DNA from: Cellulophaga sp. F20128
GTDB taxonomy: Bacteria; Bacteroidota; Bacteroidia; Flavobacteriales; Flavobacteriaceae
NCBI RefSeq assembly: GCF_023015805.1
Contig: NZ_JALKBA010000005.1
Location: 62,001 to 126,000 of the forward strand
Length of the DNA: 64,000 bases
Reading direction: 5' to 3'
Shown here: positions 35,750 through 45,050 of the stretch, in pieces
Layout of the letters: the number at the start of each line of letters is the position of its first letter
Position numbering within the stretch: position 1 is the first letter of the stretch
Translations under genes and position numbers: made by a program
The notes under the pieces: generated by a model
The model's input: the letters and a program-made list of their open reading frames with translations, nothing else
Database searches by the model: none
What the model was told of the DNA's origin: nothing

Positions 35750-36943
35750 TTAAAATTTTTGTAATAACCAATTTAGTTCCCTGCTAATGGATTTATCCAA
35801 AGGTATCTTTAAATTTTTAGGCAATACCTCCCAAGTATAGGTTTCTACCTCAATATGATTGCAAATAGCGTCCCTTTTAAGGTACTCCATCACTTTTAAA
35901 ATTTGATCTTGGGTGGACAATAAATTATCAAATGCTTCTAGAAAAATAGGCACATGAAAATGAGCTCTTAGTTCCGTATGCTCTTTTTTCTGTTCTAAAA
36001 TGATGGGCAAATCGTTATACACGGTAACAACTCCATTTACTTTTTCAGTGACTTGATGCAAATAGGTTTCCTCATTAAAATTGGATAATGATTGCCAAAT
36101 AGCATCATGTGGTTTATCGTCAAAAATAATTTTTAAAGCAGAACTAACTTGAATTTTTCCCACTTTAATGTTTGCCTTTTTAAGTTTTAAGAAGGTATCT
36201 TCTGGTTCTTCGTAAGCCAATGAAAAATGGCATATATCGTAACAAATAGTAATGTGCCTATAAATTAATTCCTCTGCTTTAACCTTAGAAATTCCAGATT
36301 CCTTTTGCACTATTTCACCTGCGATTGGCAATAAATACTCTTGATAGAATGAAAGGAATTCTGGGGTATTTTCTAACATTCCATCTGGTTCTGGCTCTAT
36401 ATCCAAATGTAGATACTTCCCTGTTGTGGCTTCTAGCTTGCTTAGATGCATTACAATAGAAGCTAAATTTTTAGCACCTATTTCCAATACTTTTACCTTA
36501 TCGTCTTCAGATGCATGCCAATGTTTATAGCTTATAGGAGAAGTAGAGATTCCTCCCTCTTGTTCTTCAGGCAATAAAAAAGCCAATTGATCAAACAATC
36601 GTTTTGTATACACTACTCGATCATTGGTTGTCCAATCTGGCGCGTGTACCATATCTTTTACAATTTCGTTATGAAAATTCCCATAGGGAAATCCATTCAT
36701 TGTAAAAACATATAAGCCGTTGGCATCTAACCAATGTTTAAACTGAACCAAGGTATCACCCAATTGCAATTCCTCACTAGCTTTATTAGACAGGCGCAAC
36801 CCCAAACCAAAAGGAACAGCTGCCGCTACTTCTTTTTTAATGGTTGGCACAAATTCTTTTAGATTTTTTAGGGTAACCTCCCAATTTTCACCTCCGTGAA
36901 TATTGGTGCAATAGGTATAATGAAAGGTATTATTTACAAGCAT
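35750..36943 (-). CDS. eboE: EboE metabolite traffic protein, xylose-isomerase-like TIM barrel
   Basis: 397 residues. The start FHYTYCTNIHGGENWEVTLKNL is the recognisable EboE opening. The rest shows TIM-barrel features of the AP-endonuclease/xylose isomerase superfamily: GLGLRLS, FTMNGFPYG, HLDIEPEPDG with likely metal-binding Glu/Asp, and ICYDICHFS. No signal peptide. The chemistry is not known. Seven bases after the eboD stop and nine bases before the eboF start, in the standard order. Confidence 0.9.
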   Translation of the reverse strand: MLVNNTFHYTYCTNIHGGENWEVTLKNLKEFVPTIKKEVAAAVPFGLGLRLSNKASEELQLGDTLVQFKHWLDANGLYVFTMNGFPYGNFHNEIVKDMVHAPDWTTNDRVVYTKRLFDQLAFLLPEEQEGGISTSPISYKHWHASEDDKVKVLEIGAKNLASIVMHLSKLEATTGKYLHLDIEPEPDGMLENTPEFLSFYQEYLLPIAGEIVQKESGISKVKAEELIYRHITICYDICHFSLAYEEPEDTFLKLKKANIKVGKIQVSSALKIIFDDKPHDAIWQSLSNFNEETYLHQVTEKVNGVVTVYNDLPIILEQKKEHTELRAHFHVPIFLEAFDNLLSTQDQILKVMEYLKRDAICNHIEVETYTWEVLPKNLKIPLDKSISRELNWLLQKF

Positions 36944-36949
36944 TTTTAA

Positions 36950-38116
36950 CTATACTTTTTCAGTTATTAGGGTTGGCAACATGGTTATGGCTTGTTTCAT
37001 AAGATCCATATCAATAGTATGTACATCGCATTTAGAACCTATTTCAGAAATCAGCGTAATTGTTAATTCACCACCTAAATGCTCCCTGAATTCTTCAATA
37101 CCGCCCAATAATTGGGTTAATTCCGAATCATCTTTTAAAGGTACTTGTAAGCTAAAACCAACCTGTTTCAAAACTTCTAAAATTGATTTTAAAGTATCTT
37201 CACTAATAAAATTAATAAGATAAGCATAGGTTAGATCTATAGCCATACCAATAGCAACCGCTTCTCCGTGGCGCAATTGGTATTGGGTCATATATTCTAA
37301 TTTGTGTGCTGCCCAATGTCCAAAATCAAGGGGACGTGAAGAGCCACTTTCAAAAGGATCACCGCCTTGTGCGATATGTTCCATATGCAATTGTGCACAT
37401 CTATAAATTAGATACTGCATACTTTCTTTGTCTTTTTGAAACAAAGCAGTTGCATTTTTTTCTATAAAAGCAAAGAATTTTGCATCGCGAATTAATGCCA
37501 CTTTAATAGCTTCTGAAATACCAGAAATCCAATCCCTATCTTCTAATGTATCTAAAAAACTGCTGTCGTTTATAATTGCGTAAGGCGGGGCAAAAGTTCC
37601 CAAAAAGTTCTTTTTACCAAAGATGTTTACGCTATTCTTTACACCTACTGCAGAATCGTTCTGAGACAGTACTGTGGTAGGAATCCGAATTAATTTCACG
37701 CCTCTATGCGCTATGGCAGCTGCATAACCAACCATATCTATGACCGCTCCGCCACCGATGGCAACCACAAACGAATGCCTACAGATTTTATTATTATCGA
37801 TACCCTGTAATACCCCATCAATAAAGCCTGTACTATTTTTACTTTGCTCTCCTCCTGGAACAATAGCTATACTTGTAAATTGAATGGTTGCAGCGTAATG
37901 CTTACAATAGGTCTCTATTTGATTTACTAATTCAGAATGATGTTCAGCTACGCCACTATCCAAAACAAAAAAAACTTTTGTTGCTCCTTCTGGTTTATAG
38001 GATGACAATATAGACTGAAACAATTTATTTTCTACCGAAAACAACTGTTCTGTAAAGTGTAATTTATAATTGTACGCCACTTTAAAAGACTGTACAATAG
38101 GTTCATTTAAATTCAT
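36950..38116 (-). CDS. eboD: EboD, 3-dehydroquinate synthase-like sugar phosphate cyclase
   Basis: 388 residues of the 3-dehydroquinate synthase superfamily. NAD-binding GGGAVIDMVGYAAA (121-134), the active-site block SQNDSAVGVKNSVN (151-164) with Lys160, Glu202 in SEAIK and the zinc histidines in FGHWAAH (267, 271) and RHGEAVAIG (283). The block differs from DHQS proper, where SVGGKTG is expected, so a different cyclase reaction is likely; it cannot replace AroB by this evidence. Cyclic product from a sugar phosphate would be the starting unit of the ebo metabolite. It starts 12 bases after eboC. Confidence 0.92.
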   Translation of the reverse strand: MNLNEPIVQSFKVAYNYKLHFTEQLFSVENKLFQSILSSYKPEGATKVFFVLDSGVAEHHSELVNQIETYCKHYAATIQFTSIAIVPGGEQSKNSTGFIDGVLQGIDNNKICRHSFVVAIGGGAVIDMVGYAAAIAHRGVKLIRIPTTVLSQNDSAVGVKNSVNIFGKKNFLGTFAPPYAIINDSSFLDTLEDRDWISGISEAIKVALIRDAKFFAFIEKNATALFQKDKESMQYLIYRCAQLHMEHIAQGGDPFESGSSRPLDFGHWAAHKLEYMTQYQLRHGEAVAIGMAIDLTYAYLINFISEDTLKSILEVLKQVGFSLQVPLKDDSELTQLLGGIEEFREHLGGELTITLISEIGSKCDVHTIDMDLMKQAITMLPTLITEKV

Positions 38117-38128
38117 TGGAAAAAAACT

Positions 38129-39028
38129 TTATGTTACCGCGAAAAGCCGGGATAAAAACATGGATAAAGGTAATAACAAGATAATTAAAATACCCATAAA
38201 GAAATGTGAAAATCCTACGGCAATTGTCGCATCTAAAATAATAAGAGATAACACCCCACCCATTACTGCCTTTTTTATGTTTTGCGGAGAATTGACTTTG
38301 TAGGCATTTCGTAATGGCCTAAAGATTAAAAAGGCCAAAAGTGCTAAAAAAGGAAGTGTTTGTAAAATATTTTCTGTTTTAAAAAAAACAAAACCAGCTA
38401 TTAGTCCTAAAACCAAAGCATACAAAACGCCTGCAAATACAATATGACTTTTATTATCACCATGCACTTCACCTTTACTAATCAGTGTTATGGCCGCGAT
38501 ATAAATAACAGGAATTATAGTGAATTCTAGGCTGTGTACTGTACCCAAAATACTTATCCCTAACAAGAGGTTTAATCCTCTACATATTCCCATATTAATA
38601 GGGCCTAGCACCAGTTTATGCTTGGCGTAATAATCATAAGAAAGTATAAAAATAGTTAAGATTACAGCAATGCTACCCGATAAATTACTCACTGTATAGG
38701 CAGAAACAATTCCTGTTAGAAGTAAGATACTTCCAAAAATTGCAGCCGACTTCAACGGAATTAATCCGCTTGGAATTGCTCTTTCCGGGCGTTCAATTTT
38801 ATCCAATTCAAAATCAAAGACATCATTTAACACCACACCTCCTGCATACAACATAACAGACGACACTATGAGCATTAAAGGATCTTGGGTAAATAGAAAA
38901 CCAAAATTAGAACTAGAAAAATCGGCGAAAACACCAGCTATTGCCATACCTGCAAAAATATCGGCTGCGGCGGTTGGTAAGTTCGCAGGGCGCATTAAGC
39001 TTAAATACCCTTTGAGGACTGCGTTCAT
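38129..39028 (-). CDS. eboC: EboC, UbiA-family prenyltransferase
   Basis: 299 residues with about eight or nine transmembrane helices. The first aspartate motif is NDVFDFELD (68-76), the UbiA hallmark that binds prenyl pyrophosphate through magnesium, followed by RPERAIPSG. The second aspartate motif is degenerate (SYDYYAKHKLVLGPINMGICRG). It would transfer a prenyl group from an isoprenoid diphosphate to a polar acceptor in the inner membrane, the acceptor plausibly being the eboD product. Start codon is adjacent to the eboB stop. Confidence 0.92.
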   Translation of the reverse strand: MNAVLKGYLSLMRPANLPTAAADIFAGMAIAGVFADFSSSNFGFLFTQDPLMLIVSSVMLYAGGVVLNDVFDFELDKIERPERAIPSGLIPLKSAAIFGSILLLTGIVSAYTVSNLSGSIAVILTIFILSYDYYAKHKLVLGPINMGICRGLNLLLGISILGTVHSLEFTIIPVIYIAAITLISKGEVHGDNKSHIVFAGVLYALVLGLIAGFVFFKTENILQTLPFLALLAFLIFRPLRNAYKVNSPQNIKKAVMGGVLSLIILDATIAVGFSHFFMGILIILLLPLSMFLSRLFAVT

Positions 39029-39937
39029 TTACACTATTTTATCGTTGTCTATTTTTGGTGCCTGCCCGCGTAATACACTATTATCATTAAATAATTGTGA
39101 CTGGTCAACACCTCCTTCTCCCAACCAATGAGATTCTTTCATTTTACCATTCTTACCAAAGGCATCCAATGCGTTTTGGTAACATGTTTTAACAACATCT
39201 TCCTTAGTAATACCACTGCGAAGCATTAAACCAGCAGTTTTAGGTACCGCTAAGGCATCACTAACACCCCAATCTGCAGAACTATCTACAATGATATTGG
39301 TACTGCCGTATTGGCGTACAACTTCTACCATGCGTTCGTTTCCCATTTTAGTTTTAGGGTAAATTGTAAATGCTGCAATAAACCCTCTGTCTAGAACCTC
39401 CTTAACCGTTTCTTCATTATTGTGATCAATAATTACATTGCTTGGGTCTAAGCCATGTTCCAAACAAACTTCCATACTTTTAATAGTACCTGCTTTTTTA
39501 TCTCTATGCGGCGTATGAATTTGAACTGTCATACCAAGTTCCTTTGCCAAGTCTAACTGCATTCTAAAGTACTTATCTTCTGCTGCCGTTTGGTCATCAT
39601 AACCAATTTCTCCTATGGCTACAACATTCTCCTTATGCACATATAAAGGCAATAACTCAATTACTTGTTCAGCCAAAGCCTCATTGTTTGCCTCCTTAGA
39701 ATTTAATCCAATGGTACAGTAATGCTTTATTCCAAATTGACTCGCCCTAAAAGGCTCCCAGCCAACCAAGCTACTGAAATAATCTTGAAATGACCCCACC
39801 TGTGTTCGAGGTTGCCCCAACCAAAAAGAAGGTTCTATTATTGCGACTACTCCAGCCGCTGCCATTGCTTCATAATCATCCGTTGTTCTAGAAGTCATAT
39901 GTACGTGCGGATCTATAAACATCATTTTATCTTTCAT
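39029..39937 (-). CDS. eboB: EboB, TatD-like metal-dependent hydrolase
   Basis: 302 residues, a TIM-barrel amidohydrolase. Metal ligands are visible in FIDPHVHM (HxH), VAIGEIGYDD (Glu), QIHTPHRDK (His), IIDHNNEE (His) and DSSADWG (Asp), the TatD-like set. The DNase function of TatD is not implied; in this cluster the substrate is probably a small metabolite. Start at 39937 (MKDKMMFIDP) or at the internal ATGs a few codons later. Six bases after eboA and zero gap to eboC. Confidence 0.9.
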   Translation of the reverse strand: MKDKMMFIDPHVHMTSRTTDDYEAMAAAGVVAIIEPSFWLGQPRTQVGSFQDYFSSLVGWEPFRASQFGIKHYCTIGLNSKEANNEALAEQVIELLPLYVHKENVVAIGEIGYDDQTAAEDKYFRMQLDLAKELGMTVQIHTPHRDKKAGTIKSMEVCLEHGLDPSNVIIDHNNEETVKEVLDRGFIAAFTIYPKTKMGNERMVEVVRQYGSTNIIVDSSADWGVSDALAVPKTAGLMLRSGITKEDVVKTCYQNALDAFGKNGKMKESHWLGEGGVDQSQLFNDNSVLRGQAPKIDNDKIV

Positions 39938-39943
39938 TTTTCA

Positions 39944-40795
39944 TCAATCTTTTAGCGTGTCCCAAGTTAATTTATTTTCTTTCAATTGTTGTAACAAGCT
40001 TGGGTATTGTTCTAACATTTTTTGAGCTTCAACTTTATTAGAGTTATAGCAGCATAGTGCCGCTGCTTTATTCTCTTCTTTATTTTTACTTTTTAATAAT
40101 CGCTGCATATCATCGGCAAGTACTCCCTCAATATAGTTACTTACTGGACGCCAAAAATAGGGGTTTATTGCTCTCCCTGCAGCCCAGCGTTCATGCGCAT
40201 AATCAGATATAATTCGCGCTAAATCTTTATTTGCTTTTGAATCTATAGAATGGAACATTGTTAAATCCCGATCCATAAAAGCGGCCTTTAAAAACATTTG
40301 ATTCCATTGCTGGTCGTCAAAATACAAGGCAGGATACGGGTTGTGAACATAAATTGCATCAAAAACAGTTGCAATATTGGTGCGCAAAGCATCAACAGCA
40401 ACAAATTTGAAATCTTCAGCATTGGGCAACAATACCAAAAACTTGAGAAAAGTCTCTAATTCACCAGTGTCTGCAACTTGAATAATATTGGCCACCTTAT
40501 CTTTAAAAAACTCTGGATTAGATTCTAGCACACTTGTTAACAGGTAAATGCGAGCAATTTGTTGTAGGTTGGCTTTTTGCAGTTCTAAATACGACTGCAA
40601 CTCAACAGCATCAATATTTAATTCTAAAGAATCCCCTAACTTAAATTTAGACGCTATTAAACTATAGGTCAGGTATAAGTCTTTGGTAGACGTTTCTGTT
40701 ACTATCTTTATTATTTTAGACTGCAACCACTCCGTATGTTCTTCCGCTGCATTTTTTTGTATAATTTGTAATAATTGGGTCTTTGTATTTTTCAT
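39944..40795 (-). CDS. eboA: EboA domain protein
   Basis: 283 residues, all-helical by appearance, rich in Leu, Lys and Glu, with no signal peptide or membrane helix. The end, LARIISDYAHERWAAGRAINPYFWRPVSNY, is the conserved EboA block. Function unknown; it is always found with the other ebo genes. First gene of the cluster on the minus strand. Forty bases separate it from the stop of the ThuA fusion gene, and I see no clear promoter in that gap, so it may be read together with that gene. Confidence 0.88.
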   Translation of the reverse strand: MKNTKTQLLQIIQKNAAEEHTEWLQSKIIKIVTETSTKDLYLTYSLIASKFKLGDSLELNIDAVELQSYLELQKANLQQIARIYLLTSVLESNPEFFKDKVANIIQVADTGELETFLKFLVLLPNAEDFKFVAVDALRTNIATVFDAIYVHNPYPALYFDDQQWNQMFLKAAFMDRDLTMFHSIDSKANKDLARIISDYAHERWAAGRAINPYFWRPVSNYIEGVLADDMQRLLKSKNKEENKAAALCCYNSNKVEAQKMLEQYPSLLQQLKENKLTWDTLKD

Positions 40796-40835
40796 TATCG
40801 ATTTCTAAGTACAAATTGTATTTGCATTGATATTC

Positions 40836-43800
40836 TTAATATTTAAGATAAAATGAATCCGCGTTAGCCACATATTGGCCTTTGTCTTCTTCATTTTTAA
40901 AAACTACAAAAAGTGCGCTTTTAGCTACCGTAGGTTTTACAACAACCGTATAATTCTTTAACGCATTCTTATTCTTATCAAAATATTCCACAGCAACAGT
41001 GCCTATTAAATTACCGTCTACAGCACCTTCTCTAAACTCTACCGTACCTTTATAGTGATAATTTTTATCAAAAAAAGCTGAGAAATTAATCTTCTTTAAA
41101 TCTTGAAGGACAACCTTATTAAATTTCAAAAAAGAATTATGTTTTAAGGAACCAGCCAAACCTTTACCCTTGGCGCTCCAAGTTGTTACCCCATTACTTT
41201 TTTGATTGGCCTTCTCTGCCTCTAAAATTGGTGCCTTAATAACCACTTGCTTTTGAATTGACAATTTAGAATCTGCTACTTTTTCATTCCCTTCATCTAA
41301 ATAACTGGCTATTAAAACATAGATGCCATTATCATTTTTACCTACATGCTCCTTAAATGTATAGGTTCCTTTTAACGGCAATACTTTTTGCGATTTATTT
41401 TCTTTAGCATCTAAGCTTAAAATGTAATCTACAATATAACTTACTTCATCAGTTTTTAACTGTGGATGAGCAGACATCATTGCTTCTCCCCAAACACCTG
41501 AACCACCTTTTATTATTTTTCCTATAAGGTAGTTTTTATCTTTGTCGGTATACTTCTTGGCAATCTCTAGATAACTTGGTCCATTTACTTTAATTCCTTC
41601 TGCATGGCAAGCGGCACAATCGGTAGCGTCTATAAGTTGCTTTCCTTTAGGCACCGTATTTTGTTGATGTCCTATTGTTGCCTTTACCATATCTTTTCCT
41701 TCAGGAATATAGTCAATGGTTACTTTTACCTTGTCGGCACTTATACTGTTATCTGCAGTTGTACCATCTTGTGCATCTGTTACAATAACATTATAATTGA
41801 CCTTACCATTATCACTGTAAAGTTTTTCTGATAAGTCAATTTCTATTTGCATCTCTGGCGCATCATTTCCAACAAGTATTTTTGTATTAGTTTCACTAAT
41901 TTGGCCTGCTTTATCCGTTACTTTTAGCTTTACAGTATACAAACCATCAGTAGTAAATGTGTAATTTGGATTGGCCTCCGTACTTTGTACTTCATTCCCA
42001 TCAAAAAACCAATTGTAGATTAGATCATCTTTATCATAATCTATGGATGCCTCACCTGAAAAATCGACTGTTAAAGGAGAAGATCCTACAATTTTATTTG
42101 CTGTAATTTTAGCTATAGGCGCACGGTTACCTTCTATATATGAAATTCTGTTTAAGCGTGCATCCATATTTTGGGTATTCCAACTTTGTCCATATTCCAA
42201 AACATATAAATTACCATCAGAAGCAAATATCATATCCATTGGATGAGAAAATTTATCATTTTCCATAAATGGATCTGCTTTTACATAATTTTCATTTTCA
42301 TCCATTGAAACAACATAAATCCAATCGCGCATCCATTCATAGGCAATAAACTTACCTTCAAAATACGATGGAAATGTAGGGACACCTTCTGCAAAGTCTG
42401 CCTTTCTAAATACAGGTCCTCCCATAGGGTTTACGCCTCCTTTTCCCAACCACGGAAACTCTTCAGAAGCATCGTAAGAAAACCAGATCATGGATTTTTG
42501 TGCTGGGGGAAGTTTTTGAATGCCAGTATTGTTGGGCGAATCATTTATTAGATTGTTAGGATCAAACTTTGCCCCAGAAGTATTTGTAGTGAAATTATAA
42601 TCGTTATACACCTGATTGTTACCACGAGTATAAGGCCACCCATAATTAGCTGCGGATCTGGCTTGATTAAATTCTCCCATTCCTTTAGGTCCTCGGGTAT
42701 CATTGTCTTTCCCAGAATCTGGACCAACATCACCCCAATACACATATCCAGTTTCACTATCAACAGTTAAGCGAAATGGATTTCGTAATCCCATCACATA
42801 AATTTCTGGTCGTGTTTTAGGAGTTCCTTCCGGAAATAAATTTCCTTTAGGAATGGTATACGTACCATCATCTTTTAGTGATATTCTTAATATTTTACCT
42901 CTTAAATCATTAGCATTACCCGCAGATCTCTGGGCGTCCCAAGATTCCCGCCCTTCTCGTTCATCTATAGGCGCAAAACCATTAGAAGCAAACGGATTGG
43001 TATTATCTCCTACCCCAATAAACAAATTACCATCTGGACCAAATTCTAATGAACCACCACTATGGCAACAACTCTCTTCTGTTGGTATTGTCAATATAAT
43101 TTTTTCGGAAGCCATATCTAGAACATCATCCTTAAGTGTAAATCTAGATATGTGTTGTTGGATTTTTCCATTATTGGTTGCATAGAACAAGTAAATCCAA
43201 TTGTTTGCAGTGTAGTTTGGATCTACCGCAAGACCTATAAGTCCGTCTTCATTGTGGTAACGAACATCTAGCTGTGCTATTACCTTGGTTTGTTTGGCTG
43301 CAAAATCATATAATTTTATTGCACCTCTCCGTTCTACAAATAAAATGCCTCTCCCTGGAAGCTCATCCAATTCCATAGGCTCATTCAAGTTAAAATCTAA
43401 CACCTCTCTATGAAACCTATTTTCTTCAGGAATACGTTCAGTAACAACTAAATCGTAGTTTAATTTATTATTTCCTATTGTGTACTTAATCCCTTCATAT
43501 AAATGACTTAGAAATTTAGGGTTCTCAAAAGTTTCATCTGTATGCCCCATCTCTGTATAAAAAGCTCTTCCCCCATCATAATCGTGATACCAAGAAATTG
43601 GGTGGTGTTCTCCATTTTTACCACCTTCATAACTATTCTCATCAATTTCTATTAACACATTAATATCTGGATTGATATCTTTAAAATTGTACCATTCATC
43701 AAACTTTTGCCAAGTATCTCCCAACATTTTAGTTGAGCTATGGGTCTTATCTACAATATTTAAGGTTGCTTCTTGTTGATGAGGATGACCTAAAAAATAG

Positions 43801-44189
43801 GCGCCAACTAATTTGTTATACCAAGGCCAGTCATATTCCGTATCTGTAGCCGCATGTACCCCTACAAAACCACCTCCAGCTTGAATGTACCTTTCAAATT
43901 CTGCCTGTTGTACATCATTGAGAACATCTCCAGTAGTATTCATAAAAACTACTGTAGCATATTCTTTTAAAATGTCTTCTGTAAAAAATGTGGCATCTTC
44001 CGTGGCAACAACTGTAAAGTTATTCTCTTGTCCCATTTTTTCCATCGACGCAATTCCAGCCTCTATAGAACCATGTCTAAAGCCAGCAGTTTTACTAAAA
44101 ACTAGTATTTTTTCTTCCTTCTTTTCACAGGATAAAAATAAGGTAAAGACCAGTAGTATTAAGGTCGACTTAATTATTTGATTCATCAT
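40836..44189 (-). CDS. multidomain lipoprotein: ThuA, sugar dehydrogenase propeller, PKD, cytochrome c, C-terminal CBM-like
   Basis: 1117 residues with a lipoprotein signal (LFLSC, Cys21); the start may be 44186. Parts in order: ThuA/glutamine-amidotransferase-like domain (27-245, GGGFVGVHAATDTEYDWPWY); PQQ-type glucose/sorbosone dehydrogenase beta-propeller (250-690, with GLIGLAVDP, CCHSGGSLEFGPDGN, GLRNPFRL); PKD domain (690-775); c-type cytochrome with CAACH (858-862) and a possible axial Met904 or Met905; and a C-terminal beta domain like a carbohydrate-binding module (986-1117). It would oxidise or bind a sugar in the periplasm and pass electrons on. Several such fusions exist in Bacteroidota. 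The N-terminal domain is nearly copied in the next gene. Confidence 0.88.
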   Translation of the reverse strand: MMNQIIKSTLILLVFTLFLSCEKKEEKILVFSKTAGFRHGSIEAGIASMEKMGQENNFTVVATEDATFFTEDILKEYATVVFMNTTGDVLNDVQQAEFERYIQAGGGFVGVHAATDTEYDWPWYNKLVGAYFLGHPHQQEATLNIVDKTHSSTKMLGDTWQKFDEWYNFKDINPDINVLIEIDENSYEGGKNGEHHPISWYHDYDGGRAFYTEMGHTDETFENPKFLSHLYEGIKYTIGNNKLNYDLVVTERIPEENRFHREVLDFNLNEPMELDELPGRGILFVERRGAIKLYDFAAKQTKVIAQLDVRYHNEDGLIGLAVDPNYTANNWIYLFYATNNGKIQQHISRFTLKDDVLDMASEKIILTIPTEESCCHSGGSLEFGPDGNLFIGVGDNTNPFASNGFAPIDEREGRESWDAQRSAGNANDLRGKILRISLKDDGTYTIPKGNLFPEGTPKTRPEIYVMGLRNPFRLTVDSETGYVYWGDVGPDSGKDNDTRGPKGMGEFNQARSAANYGWPYTRGNNQVYNDYNFTTNTSGAKFDPNNLINDSPNNTGIQKLPPAQKSMIWFSYDASEEFPWLGKGGVNPMGGPVFRKADFAEGVPTFPSYFEGKFIAYEWMRDWIYVVSMDENENYVKADPFMENDKFSHPMDMIFASDGNLYVLEYGQSWNTQNMDARLNRISYIEGNRAPIAKITANKIVGSSPLTVDFSGEASIDYDKDDLIYNWFFDGNEVQSTEANPNYTFTTDGLYTVKLKVTDKAGQISETNTKILVGNDAPEMQIEIDLSEKLYSDNGKVNYNVIVTDAQDGTTADNSISADKVKVTIDYIPEGKDMVKATIGHQQNTVPKGKQLIDATDCAACHAEGIKVNGPSYLEIAKKYTDKDKNYLIGKIIKGGSGVWGEAMMSAHPQLKTDEVSYIVDYILSLDAKENKSQKVLPLKGTYTFKEHVGKNDNGIYVLIASYLDEGNEKVADSKLSIQKQVVIKAPILEAEKANQKSNGVTTWSAKGKGLAGSLKHNSFLKFNKVVLQDLKKINFSAFFDKNYHYKGTVEFREGAVDGNLIGTVAVEYFDKNKNALKNYTVVVKPTVAKSALFVVFKNEEDKGQYVANADSFYLKY

Positions 44190-44321
44190 TTTATTTATTT
44201 ATTAACGGACAGCTAATTTTTTAATTATCTTAGTTTTTTATACCTAAAGGCGACTAATTTCTATGCAGCTTATATACCCTTCAATCTATTAAATTACCAG
44301 CGGTTATTGAGCCATTTGTTT

Positions 44322-45050
44322 CTATTTTTTATGCCCCATAGCATATTTTATCCCCTCATAGAGATGTTCTAAAAATTTAGGATTTCCAAAAGTCTCATCG
44401 GTGTGACCCATCCCTGTATAAAAAGCCCTTCCACCATCATAATTATGATACCAAGACATTGGATGGTGTGCTCCATTTTTACCACCTTCATAACTGCTTT
44501 CATCAATTTCTATAAGCACATTAATATCTGGATTGATATCTTTAAAGTTATACCACTCATCAAACTTTTGCCAAGTATCGCCTAACATTTTGGTTGAACG
44601 ATGTTTTTTATCTACTATAGTTAAGGTAGCTTCTTGTTGCTTTGGATGGTTTAAAAAATAGGCGCCAACCAATTTATTATACCAAGGCCAGTCATACTCT
44701 GTATCAGTAGCGGCATGTACACCAACAAAACCACCTCCAGTTTTAATGTAATTTTCAAATGCTACTTGTTGTGCATCATTTAAAATATCACCAGTTGTGT
44801 TTAAGAAAATTACTGCTGCGTATGTTTCTAACACATCTTTTGTAAAAAAAGCGGCATCTTCTGTGGCTACCACAGTAAAATTTTTCTCCTTACCCATTTT
44901 TTTTAAGGATGCAATTCCTGCTTCTATAGCTCCATGCCTAAACCCTTCAGTTTTACTAAAAACCAATACTTTATCTTCTTTCTTTGTAAAGGAACTAAAA
45001 ATTGCAAAGAGCAATACTAATAGTAGGGAAGTTTTCATCGTTTTATTCAT
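44322..45050 (-). CDS. ThuA-domain protein, exported
   Basis: 242 residues with a signal sequence (about 1-20) and no lipobox cysteine. The whole mature part is a ThuA domain. By eye, about 83% of 212 aligned positions are identical to the N-terminal domain of the fusion protein downstream, so this is a recent duplication. ThuA is known from trehalose utilisation, where with ThuB it handles 3-keto-trehalose; here the exported form suggests a periplasmic keto-sugar step. The gap to the fusion gene (132 bases) has no visible promoter element, so one transcript is possible. Confidence 0.88.
   Translation of the reverse strand: MNKTMKTSLLLVLLFAIFSSFTKKEDKVLVFSKTEGFRHGAIEAGIASLKKMGKEKNFTVVATEDAAFFTKDVLETYAAVIFLNTTGDILNDAQQVAFENYIKTGGGFVGVHAATDTEYDWPWYNKLVGAYFLNHPKQQEATLTIVDKKHRSTKMLGDTWQKFDEWYNFKDINPDINVLIEIDESSYEGGKNGAHHPMSWYHNYDGGRAFYTGMGHTDETFGNPKFLEHLYEGIKYAMGHKK

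Noticed and set aside
36950-38116. Annotating the gene as aroB (3-dehydroquinate synthase)
   Set aside because: Active-site differences and its place inside the ebo cluster point to EboD.
39029-39937. Annotating the gene as TatD DNase
   Set aside because: Same metal motif, but cluster context and conserved neighbours identify EboB; DNase activity is not supported.
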